From Sphingomonas ginsengisoli An et al. 2013 (GTDB taxonomy: Bacteria > Pseudomonadota > Alphaproteobacteria > Sphingomonadales > Sphingomonadaceae), in NCBI RefSeq assembly GCF_009363895.1, contig NZ_CP045434.1, positions 2,684,501 through 2,748,500 on the forward strand: a stretch of DNA of 64,000 nucleotides, in the 5' to 3' direction. The notes beneath the pieces are model-generated. The model saw nothing but the letters and a program-made list of their open reading frames with translations, did no database searches and was not told the origin of the DNA. Within the stretch, counting starts at the first letter, position 1. Every line of letters starts with the position of its first letter. Both the position numbers and the translations under genes were made by a program. Below are positions 7,783 to 14,388 of this stretch, one piece after another.

Positions 7783-8523
7783 TCATGCGGCCCGGGAGGC
7801 GACTGGGACTGGGAGCTCGTTCCATTCCCGACCGTCTAAGTCGCGACCGCCCGTCTTAGGACGGATACCTCCCCACTGCTTGAAGAAGAACGCCACGCTC
7901 TGCTCGGCGCATTGGTCCCGGATCTCTCGTGCCCAATCGATCTTCATTGGCCTGGCACCAGGACCACTTTCGCCGCCGGCGATCACCCAGTGAATGCCGG
8001 TAAGGTCGACTGGACCGACGGCTCCGATCAGTGGCTCAACTGAAAGGAAGCGTACGGCGGCCGAAGCCTGACGGAGGTGGACTATCCGAGATGAGGAGCG
8101 GCCGTCCTCAACTGAGACCCCCAGCCAAATGTGGGCTGGAGGAGAGGCATTGCGGTACCGGCTATTCAGATACTCGCGCATCAGAGAGCTGCGCTTCGTT
8201 AGCACCTGGAAAACGTGCCAGTCGGCCCTCTCCATTGTGTCGAACACCAAGTCGATGAAGGTGCGCGGAACCTTCTTGTGGAACAGGTCACTCATCGAGT
8301 TAACAAAGATCATTCGCGACCGCTTCCAAGCAAGAGGTTGCGCCATCCGCTCCGGTCGAAGTGTTAAATCGAAGCCGTTCTCGAATGGGTGGCCGGGAAT
8401 TCCGCGCCAGCGCTCGGAAAACCGGGCAGCATAGCAGTTGTCGCAGCCGGCCGTGATCTTCGTGCATCCCGTGACCGGGTTCCACGTCGCGTCCGTCCAT
8501 TCAATTGCACTGCCATCTGCCAT
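7783..8523 (-). CDS. DUF5131 / phage Gp37-Gp68-like three-Cys protein
   Basis: 246 residues. The N-terminus (SAIEWTDATWNPVTGC) and cysteines C20, C27 and C30 (C-x6-C-x2-C, in GCTKITAGCDNCY) are typical of DUF5131, which is distantly related to radical-SAM enzymes and probably binds an Fe-S cluster. Later conserved pieces are FVNSMSDLFH, FQVLTKR, WLGVSVED, FLSVEPLIG, WVIAGGESG and FKQWGG. The gene is the promoter-proximal member of a two-gene unit with tcmP, beside a recombinase. The family occurs in phages and mobile elements; the biochemical role is unknown. Confidence 0.85.
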   Translation of the reverse strand: MADGSAIEWTDATWNPVTGCTKITAGCDNCYAARFSERWRGIPGHPFENGFDLTLRPERMAQPLAWKRSRMIFVNSMSDLFHKKVPRTFIDLVFDTMERADWHVFQVLTKRSSLMREYLNSRYRNASPPAHIWLGVSVEDGRSSSRIVHLRQASAAVRFLSVEPLIGAVGPVDLTGIHWVIAGGESGPGARPMKIDWAREIRDQCAEQSVAFFFKQWGGIRPKTGGRDLDGREWNELPVPVASRAA

Positions 8524-8709
8524 TATTCATCGGCCTTTAGAACGAACCATGAATCTGCCACGTCGCGAGACTTGGCGCAACGAGTTCGAACGGTGACAAT
8601 CCGCGACCGGACACAGAGCTAGATGAATGAGAGTCCGAATTTCGGCACCGTGAAAGCGGCTTCGAATGTCGGCTTGTGGGTCTTTCCTGCCGCGGGAGCG
8701 ACATGAGCG

Positions 8710-8739
8710 AATGTCTGCTTTCGACCCTAAGCAGACATT
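8710..8739. repeat. Dispersed 30-bp palindrome, copy A
   Basis: Perfect 11-bp arms (AATGTCTGCTT / AAGCAGACATT) around an 8-bp loop (TCGACCCT). It lies 21 bp beyond the 3' end of the merR-like gene. The same element recurs at 12935, 13563, 13948 and 16526. Confidence 0.9.
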
Positions 8740-8760
8740 CCTTCCGTTTGGTTGCTCAGT

Positions 8761-9165
8761 TCAAGGCTCAAAGCTAGCCAGTATAGGGCACGCGCCGCTC
8801 TCTGAATGGCTGCATTCGTGAGCGAGGCGCGTCAACGCATCTCGGGCTCGCTGAAGCTGCTCGATCTTGGTCGTGAGTGCTTCAACGCGCGCTAGGGCGA
8901 GTTGACGAGCTCGGCTGCGATCGTCGCTCTTATCAAGCTCTAGAAGTTCTCTGATTTCCTCAAGAGTGAAGCCGGCCGCTTGCGCCCGCCGAATAGAGTT
9001 TAGGCGGCGCACGTCCCCAACGCCGTAGCGCCTGATACCGCCCTCGCGCGTTGGCTCGTTCAAGAGACCTCTGCGCTGATAGAATCTGATTGTCTCAACG
9101 CTGACGCCTCCGGCTGAAGCAAGTTTGCCGATCGTCAACGAATAATGGTCTTGATCCTGTACCAT
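8761..9165 (-). CDS. MerR-family metal-type regulator
   Basis: 134 residues. The winged HTH (LTIGKLASAGGVSVETIRFYQRRGLL) is followed by a dimerisation helix and a C-terminal metal loop. Compared with MerR of Tn501, Cys118 and Cys126 (HECSHSESGACPIL) match C117 and C126, but the position of C82 holds Asp (LELDKSDD). The family twists a 19-bp-spaced promoter into an active form; such a promoter overlaps this gene's 5' end. The annotated ATG lies inside the operator, so the transcript is nearly leaderless or a later start is used. It probably controls the divergent glutaredoxin–MauE gene and the metal genes behind it. Confidence 0.87.
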   Translation of the reverse strand: MVQDQDHYSLTIGKLASAGGVSVETIRFYQRRGLLNEPTREGGIRRYGVGDVRRLNSIRRAQAAGFTLEEIRELLELDKSDDRSRARQLALARVEALTTKIEQLQRARDALTRLAHECSHSESGACPILASFEP

Positions 9166-9182
9166 GGTACGGACCCTATATA
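9151..9182 (+). promoter_or_regulatory. mer-like operator/promoter
   Basis: TTGATC (9151-9156) and CTATAT/TATATA (9176-9182) form -35/-10 elements about 19-20 bp apart. The spacer contains the palindrome GTACCATGGTAC inside TGTACCATGGTACGGA, closely resembling the mer operator (CCGTAC..GTACGG). The long spacer is the hallmark of MerR-activated promoters. It faces the glutaredoxin–MauE gene. Confidence 0.72.
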
Positions 9183-9212
9183 CCCGGCGAGTTGATCACA
9201 ATGGAGAGCGAC

Positions 9213-9971
9213 ATGTCCGACATGGCCAATCATCCCACCGCCGCAAAGCGAGCCGTACTCTACCGCATGGTGATGCCAACCCACACCTGTCCGTATGGCC
9301 TCAAGGCAAAGGACCTGCTTCGACGCTCGGGTTACGAAGTAGAGGATCATCACCTTACCACGCGGGACGAGACCGACGCGTTCAAGAGTGAGCACAACGT
9401 CCCGACGACACCGCAGGTGTTCATCGGGGGCGAACGGGTGGGAGGTTATGACGACCTGAGGCGTTTCCTAGGCAAGCAAGTAACGGATCCAAAGGCTACC
9501 ACTTATCGGCCTGTTCTTGCTCTCTTCACCATGACGGCCCTCATGGCCATGGCGGCGAGCTATGCGGTGACAGGTGACGTGCTCTCGGCGCGAGCCGGTC
9601 AGTGGTTCATTGCCATGTCCATGATCGTCCTTGCGCTACTCAAGCTGCAGAACGTCGAGACGTTCGCGACCATGTTCCTGAACTATGACCTGCTGGCAAA
9701 GCGGTGGGTGCCTTACAGCTACGTTTATCCCTTCGCAGAAGGTGCGGCTGGCGTGTTGATGGTAGCCGGAGCACTAACCTGGCTCGCTGCGCCGGTTGCC
9801 CTCTTCATCGGCACGGTCGGTGCGATCTCCGTCTTCAAGGCAGTGTACATCGACAAGCGTGAGCTGAAGTGTGCGTGCGTCGGCGGCTCAAGCAACGTGC
9901 CACTTGGCTTCATCTCGCTGACCGAGAACTTGATGATGATCGGAATGGCGATCTGGATGGTGGCGATGTGA
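9213..9971 (+). CDS. Glutaredoxin–MauE/DoxX membrane fusion protein
   Basis: About 252 residues. Residues 1-85 form a glutaredoxin fold with active site TCPYG and the TTPQVFIGGERVGGYDDL glutathione-binding segment. The rest is a four-helix MauE/DoxX-like membrane domain with a C-x-C motif (ELKCACVGG) near the end. ATG 9213 is chosen because GGAGAG precedes it by 3 nt; TTG 9192 and ATG 9201 are in-frame alternatives. It lies under the mer-like promoter and upstream of secreted metal-binding proteins. Likely role: a membrane-bound dithiol/glutathione redox step in metal or thiol homeostasis. Confidence 0.8.
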   Translation: MSDMANHPTAAKRAVLYRMVMPTHTCPYGLKAKDLLRRSGYEVEDHHLTTRDETDAFKSEHNVPTTPQVFIGGERVGGYDDLRRFLGKQVTDPKATTYRPVLALFTMTALMAMAASYAVTGDVLSARAGQWFIAMSMIVLALLKLQNVETFATMFLNYDLLAKRWVPYSYVYPFAEGAAGVLMVAGALTWLAAPVALFIGTVGAISVFKAVYIDKRELKCACVGGSSNVPLGFISLTENLMMIGMAIWMVAM

Positions 9972-9979
9972 AGGGCTAT

Positions 9980-10321
9980 ATGAGGGCGGTGCAAACGCTC
10001 GTTGCCAAGTTGCTGCTTCTATTAGCCGTGCTGCTTATGCCGCTTGGCATGGCGTCGGCGCCTGCAAATGTGCCAGCGACCGATCACCAAGCTGCAATGG
10101 CCCGCATGGCGATGCAGCATTGCCCCGAACAGACGAACAAGCGGCATGTTGGCCATACCTTAGCGGCTTGCTCAATGGCCTGTGCTTCAGCCTTGCCCGC
10201 CCAAGATGCGGCTCAGACCGAGGCCCCCCGCACTGCCCGCCAGGTAACGTACCAAGTCGCGCGGCCGGCTCTGAGCGGGATTGAGACCGAGACCTCTACC
10301 CCTCCGCCAAAGACTGCCTGA
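9980..10321 (+). CDS. Small exported His/Cys protein of the metal cluster
   Basis: 113 residues. A clear signal peptide (LVAKLLLLLAVLLMPLGMASA) precedes a short mature part containing HCPEQ and HTLAACSMACAS and ending in a Pro/Thr-rich tail. Met, His and three Cys suggest metal binding. The ATG follows AAGGG; GTG 9968 overlaps the previous stop and is an alternative. No confident family assignment; it resembles small periplasmic proteins found next to copper-resistance genes. Confidence 0.62.
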   Translation: MRAVQTLVAKLLLLLAVLLMPLGMASAPANVPATDHQAAMARMAMQHCPEQTNKRHVGHTLAACSMACASALPAQDAAQTEAPRTARQVTYQVARPALSGIETETSTPPPKTA

Positions 10322-10357
10322 GCTTCGAACGATCCAACGAAACTCAGGAGAACAACA

Positions 10358-10513
10358 ATGATCACTTTGGTTATCGCTGCAGCCGCTGTTGCTGCTCAGC
10401 CTTCAACTCCCTCGCATTCGATGTCGGGGATGCACGCGCAGCATCGTGCCGCAGCCTCCAAGGGCAAGGATTGCTGCAAGGACTGCTGCAAGGACATGGC
10501 CAAGAAGCATTAA
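10358..10513 (+). CDS. 51-residue Cys-rich exported peptide
   Basis: A short gene with an excellent ribosome site (AGGAG, 7-nt spacer). The product begins with a hydrophobic signal-like segment (ITLVIAAAAVAAQP), then SMSGMHAQH, and ends with a doubled di-cysteine motif CCKDCCKD followed by MAKKH. Four clustered Cys with Met and His point to soft-metal binding (Cu, Hg, Ag) in the periplasm. It lies between an exported His/Cys protein and a Met/His-rich outer-membrane protein in the same direction. Confidence 0.7.
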   Translation: MITLVIAAAAVAAQPSTPSHSMSGMHAQHRAAASKGKDCCKDCCKDMAKKH

Positions 10514-10591
10514 GGCCGCGCAGTCCGCTATTTTGAAGAAACCAGGGCGGGGGCGGCGCGCAATCGCGTCGCTCCTGTTTGGAGATGTATT

Positions 10592-12259
10592 TTGAGAATG
10601 AGTTTGCTTGTTGCCGTCAGCGCCTTCGCGCTGGCGCCAGCCGCCGCGCATGCGCGAGCGCAACACATGAACATGCCTGGCATGGCGATGCCTATGCCTT
10701 CCAAGGCCCCTGCTGAGAAAGTCACTACGAAAAAGTCCACTGCGAAGAAGAAGCCAGCTCCTAGGTCGACGGCTCCGACTAAGAAGCGTACCGCTGAGGC
10801 GCCGGGCGGCGGTAGGTCAGTATCCAAGAGTGTGGCGAAGTCGCCAAAACACGAGGCAATGGCTCACGGCATGACCATGCCGATGAATCATAGTTCGATG
10901 CAGATGTCGCCACAGACCCAGGAAGGCGCAGCGACGTCGCCCGATCACTCAACGATGCAGCACAGCATGACGGTGCAGATCCCGGCGGGATCGAGCAGCA
11001 AGATGCCCATGCCAATGGACCATTCGCAGATGGACCACTCGCAGATGGACCATGGCTCCACGGCTCAGATGAGTATGCCGATGAACGGGCACGGCAATCA
11101 CATGGCCATGAACGGTGCGTTCGGCTCCTATCCCATGGAACGGGAGAGTTCAGGGACGGCGTGGCAACCCGATACGTCCGAGCACGAAGGTTTAATGGCC
11201 ATGTCGGGCGACTGGACGCTCATGGCGCATGGCGTGCTCAACCTCGTTGCCGATCACCAGGGCGGCCCTCGCGGCGACGACAAGGTGTTTCCGTCAGGCA
11301 TGCTCATGGGCATGGCGCGCCGGCCGCTCGGCAACGGAACGCTGCAGTTCAAGGCAATGCTCAGCCCTGAGCCCATCATGGGCCCTAGTGGCTATCCCTT
11401 ACTCCTCGCCAGCGGGGAGACAGCAAATGGCCGCGACCGGCTAATCGATCGTCAGCATCCGCACGATCTTTTCATGGAATTGTCGGCTTCCGTATCGCAG
11501 AACATCGGCCGGAAGAGCAGTGTTTTTGTCTACGCAGGACTACCTGGCGAACCGGCGTTTGGCCCTCCAGCCTTCATGCATCGCGAAGCCATCATGGACT
11601 CGCCTGAGGCTCCGATCACACATCACTGGCTGGACTCGACGCACATCAGCTTTGGCGTTTTCACAGCTGGCGTAGTGCTCGATCGCTTTAAGGTCGAGGC
11701 CAGCCGCTTCAATGGCAGGGAGCCGGATGAGCACCGCTGGAACATCGAAACAGGTCAGCTGGATTCGACTGCAGTTCGGGTTTCGTGGAACCCCACTCGG
11801 ACCTTGGCTCTCCAGGGCAGTTGGGGTCACTTCGTGGACCCTGAGGAGCTTGAGCCCGGCGTGAATCAGAAGAGGTGGTCGGCAAGCGCCTTGTGGGCGG
11901 AAGAAGTTGCGCCCGGTTGGAAAATCGCCGCTACTTTGGCTTGGGGTCGAAAAACTGCACACGGGCATAGCGACGACGGCTATGCTGCGGAGGCCTCATT
12001 GAAGCATCAACAATGGACTGTCTTCGGTCGCGCCGAGCTGACGGAAAACCGTGAGCTGATCGATGTCGAGGATGGCCCTGCCTATCGCGTGGGCAAAGCT
12101 TCGCTAGGCGCCGTTCGCGACTTTAGGATTGCAGACCATCTCTCGTTCGGCGTCGGTGGGCTAGCCTCGGTCAATTTCGTCCCGGACGGCCTTGCACCCC
12201 TATACGGCCGGCATAATCCCGTCGGTACAATGGGCTTTGTCCGACTGAAGCTGAATTGA
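10592..12259 (+). CDS. Met/His-rich outer-membrane beta-barrel protein (CopB-like context)
   Basis: About 555 residues. A signal peptide is followed by a ~170-residue low-complexity part: HMNMPGMAMPMP, a Lys/Ala/Pro stretch, then HGMTMPMNHSSMQMSP and three MDHSQ/MDHG repeats, all typical of copper-binding segments. The C-terminal ~370 residues (SGDWTLMAHGVLNLV onwards, DRQHPHDLF, alternating aromatic strands, ending FVRLKLN) look like an outer-membrane barrel. TTG 10592 has GGAG at good spacing; ATG 10598 is the alternative. Probably copper binding or export at the outer membrane; not clearly orthologous to CopB. Confidence 0.72.
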   Translation: MRMSLLVAVSAFALAPAAAHARAQHMNMPGMAMPMPSKAPAEKVTTKKSTAKKKPAPRSTAPTKKRTAEAPGGGRSVSKSVAKSPKHEAMAHGMTMPMNHSSMQMSPQTQEGAATSPDHSTMQHSMTVQIPAGSSSKMPMPMDHSQMDHSQMDHGSTAQMSMPMNGHGNHMAMNGAFGSYPMERESSGTAWQPDTSEHEGLMAMSGDWTLMAHGVLNLVADHQGGPRGDDKVFPSGMLMGMARRPLGNGTLQFKAMLSPEPIMGPSGYPLLLASGETANGRDRLIDRQHPHDLFMELSASVSQNIGRKSSVFVYAGLPGEPAFGPPAFMHREAIMDSPEAPITHHWLDSTHISFGVFTAGVVLDRFKVEASRFNGREPDEHRWNIETGQLDSTAVRVSWNPTRTLALQGSWGHFVDPEELEPGVNQKRWSASALWAEEVAPGWKIAATLAWGRKTAHGHSDDGYAAEASLKHQQWTVFGRAELTENRELIDVEDGPAYRVGKASLGAVRDFRIADHLSFGVGGLASVNFVPDGLAPLYGRHNPVGTMGFVRLKLN

Positions 12260-12269
12260 GGTTGGGCCG

Positions 12270-12929
12270 ATGGGATTGCTAAAGCGACACTTTCCAAGCG
12301 CTAGCTTTGCAGCGGTCTTCCTGATCCTTCTGGCCGCGGTCGGCGCGGTGTTCATCTACGCTGGTGTCTACAACATCGGAGCAGACGCGCCGCACTCTCA
12401 GGTTGTCTATGGCTTGCTGAGGCAGTTGCGGGAGCGTGCCATCGCGCGTCATTCGAGCGACATCGTTGCACCTAAGGACCTAGCAACGCCGGCTCGGATC
12501 GAAGCGGGCGCTGGCCTTTACCAAGAGATGTGCACGAGCTGCCATCTCGGACCAGGCGTTGAGCCGTCGGAGTTGAGCCAGGGCCTCTACCCAGCAGCTC
12601 CAGAACTAGCGACAACTACCACACGCTCAGCTGCTCAGCAGTTCTGGATCATCAAGCATGGGATGAAGCTCAGTGCCATGCCTGCTTGGGGCAAGACCCA
12701 CAATGATGAGCTGATCTGGGACATGGTGGCTTTCATCCGGCAGCTACCCAAGATGTCTCCGAAACAATACAGGGCGGCGATCGCGAGTGCTCCCGCTGAT
12801 CACGACGAGATCATGACTGCTCATGGCATGGATACCGAAGCTCCGGTCGCTGGGCCGGATCACGCGCGTCACGCAGGTCATGCCGAGCACGGGCACGAGC
12901 ACGAGCACTCAGCGGAGCAAATACGTTGA
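12270..12929 (+). CDS. Membrane-anchored cytochrome c with His-rich tail
   Basis: 219 residues. An N-terminal membrane helix (~12-34) is followed by a class I cytochrome c domain with C88-T-S-C91-H92 and the axial Met137 (SAMPAWG). The C-terminus is rich in His (HARHAGHAEHGHEHEH), suggesting metal binding. It starts 10 bp after the outer-membrane protein gene, so it is probably cotranscribed. Likely a periplasmic electron carrier serving metal oxidation or detoxification. Confidence 0.85.
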   Translation: MGLLKRHFPSASFAAVFLILLAAVGAVFIYAGVYNIGADAPHSQVVYGLLRQLRERAIARHSSDIVAPKDLATPARIEAGAGLYQEMCTSCHLGPGVEPSELSQGLYPAAPELATTTTRSAAQQFWIIKHGMKLSAMPAWGKTHNDELIWDMVAFIRQLPKMSPKQYRAAIASAPADHDEIMTAHGMDTEAPVAGPDHARHAGHAEHGHEHEHSAEQIR

Positions 12930-12934
12930 AGCTG

Positions 12935-12964
12935 AACGTCCGCTTTCGACAGATATCGGACATC
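12935..12964. repeat. Dispersed palindrome, degenerate copy E
   Basis: AACGTCCGCTTTCGAC..ATCGGACATC is a diverged copy of the 30-bp element. It fills the space between the convergent cytochrome c and DUF305 genes, where it could act as a bidirectional terminator. Confidence 0.6.
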
Positions 12965-13517
12965 AGCGCGCTTGCTGCGTGTTCACTCCGGCGCTTTCGT
13001 CTGTCTCGGGTGGCGGCGGCGAGACTTGCCGATTGCGGTAAGATGGGAGGTCTGGTGCGCCTGCCGCTGTCGGGTGGGCTTCTAGACGAGCAATCATCCG
13101 CTTCATCTCGGCAATCTCGCGGACCTGAGCATCGATGATGCCATCGGCGAGGCGCCGCACTTCTGGGTCTTTAATGTGGGCTCGCTCGCTGGTCATCACG
13201 GCAATGGAATGATGAGGGATCATTGCCTTCATCCAAGCCACGTCACCAACAGTCTCTTGGCTGCGCACCAGCCAAAGTGCGAGTACGAAGACGACTGCGC
13301 TGCCTCCCAGAATGCCGAAGTTTGCCGCCTTGCTCTTGTACATGCCCCACATGAAACCGAGCATGATCATCGCCATCACCGCTCCCATGAGGAGCGCCAT
13401 CCACATCCGCGTTTGGCTGAACTCCACGTGATCCAGAACGAAGGTGTTGAGGTACATTAGGCCAAACATGACCACCGTAGAGGTGGCAATCATTGCGGCG
13501 AAGCGGCGATAGCTCAT
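12963..13517 (-). CDS. DUF305-domain membrane protein
   Basis: 184 residues with three N-terminal hydrophobic segments (FAAMIATSTVVMFGLMYL; MWMALLMGAVMAMIMLGFMWGM; FGILGGSAVVFVLALWLV) followed by a DUF305 domain: the metal-site motif MIPHHSIAVM and RRLADGIIDAQVREIAEM. DUF305 proteins recur in copper and silver resistance loci. The start at 13517 has GGGAG 8 nt upstream; a longer frame to 13646 runs through a dispersed palindrome and is rejected. It is encoded convergently with the cytochrome c gene. Confidence 0.85.
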   Translation of the reverse strand: MSYRRFAAMIATSTVVMFGLMYLNTFVLDHVEFSQTRMWMALLMGAVMAMIMLGFMWGMYKSKAANFGILGGSAVVFVLALWLVRSQETVGDVAWMKAMIPHHSIAVMTSERAHIKDPEVRRLADGIIDAQVREIAEMKRMIARLEAHPTAAGAPDLPSYRNRQVSPPPPETDESAGVNTQQAR

Positions 13518-13562
13518 TGATCGTTCTCCCGCCGTTCGAACGGTCGGAGCGCCTGCTCGTTC

Positions 13563-13592
13563 AATGTCCGCTTTCCACCCAAAGCAGACATT
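13563..13592. repeat. Dispersed 30-bp palindrome, copy B
   Basis: AATGTCCGCTTT / AAAGCAGACATT arms with one mismatch and the loop CCACCC. It overlaps the stop codon of the 104-residue gene on the minus strand. Confidence 0.85.
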
Positions 13593-13905
13593 AGGGGCTT
13601 GCGTGGGCGCAGGTCGTTCCTCTCCAATCAGCCACCGCTGAAGCACCGCTAGCGATTGCTGCGGTCACAGCTGCTAAGACCGTAATTACGGCTCCAGTCT
13701 TTTGCCAGAAACTCAGATCGAAACGTCGCGCGACCTGAATGGGCCTGCCGTCCCAGTAGAGTGCGCCGTCATGACCGACTCCGATATGACTGAGGCCGTC
13801 GACCGATATTGGGCGCACACCAGTGGGCCAGCCCTTAGGGCGCGCAGCGGTTGATTGTGCAGGGTGGGGAGTTCGCGAGCCTGGCGGCAGTTCTTCATCG
13901 CTCAT
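13591..13905 (-). CDS. Small membrane-anchored protein of unknown function
   Basis: 104 residues. A soluble N-terminal part contains GVGHDGALYWDGRPIQVARRFDL, then one membrane helix (TGAVITVLAAVTAAIASGASAVA). AGGATGACGC precedes the ATG at good spacing. No known domain recognised; similar small proteins with a LYWDG segment and one helix are typical of sphingomonads. Its last codon lies in a dispersed palindrome. Confidence 0.55.
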   Translation of the reverse strand: MSDEELPPGSRTPHPAQSTAARPKGWPTGVRPISVDGLSHIGVGHDGALYWDGRPIQVARRFDLSFWQKTGAVITVLAAVTAAIASGASAVADWRGTTCAHASP

Positions 13906-13947
13906 GCGTCATCCTGTTCGAAAGGCAGCATGGTGGCCCGCGTGTTC

Positions 13948-13977
13948 AATGTCCGCAATGGGTTGAAAGCGGACATT
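13948..13977. repeat. Dispersed 30-bp palindrome, copy C
   Basis: AATGTCCGC / GCGGACATT arms around ATGGGTTGAAA-type loop sequence. It lies about 40 bp beyond the stop of the 71-residue gene. Confidence 0.85.
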
Positions 13978-14017
13978 GGCTCGAACGTCAGCAATAAGTC
14001 TGAGCGAACGCGGCTGA

Positions 14018-14233
14018 CTACTTAAGCCGGCCGCCATCCTCATGGCGCATCATCAACTTCCGGCGTAGCCAGCACCAGCCGAGCCACAGAATAAGCGGCA
14101 TGGCGAAGAGAGCCTCTGGGCGGATGTTCTCGAACACCAGCGGGGTCTCGCCAAGATCGACGACGAAAAGGACGAATGAGATCGACCCGCTTGCAAGGGC
14201 GAGCAAAAAGAGGCGATCTTCGCAGGCCGACAT
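14018..14233 (-). pseudogene. Possible UbiA-like prenyltransferase C-terminal remnant
   Basis: A 71-residue frame with two hydrophobic stretches: SGSISFVLFVVDL and ALFAMPLILWLGWCWLRRK, then MMRHEDG. Order and spacing resemble the end of UbiA-like membrane prenyltransferases (SG..S, PEALW, W..R.W, RG.MHDD). The start lies inside an inverted repeat (CCGACATTC/GAATGTCGG, 14227-14263), and no N-terminal part is present. It may be a gene remnant or a small real membrane protein; weak evidence. Confidence 0.3.
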
Positions 14234-14388
14234 TCCATAATGGTGCGCCCACCAGAATGTCGGAATAGCGTCCGCTCCATTAAACCTGCGCTAGGATTGG
14301 CGCAGGGCAAGGCCTGTCGGCGAGAGCGGACCTCGGGACCGGGGCTGCCTAGGCTTGTAGCTGCGGGTGCTTCCGCTAAGCGGCCGCG

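Noticed and set aside
8761..12929. A standard mercury-resistance operon
   Set aside because: No MerA, MerT or MerP is present and the regulator lacks the Cys82 position; only the operator and regulator fold are mer-like.
13518..13646. N-terminal extension of the DUF305 protein
   Set aside because: The extension translates through palindrome copy B; the ATG at 13517 has a good ribosome site.
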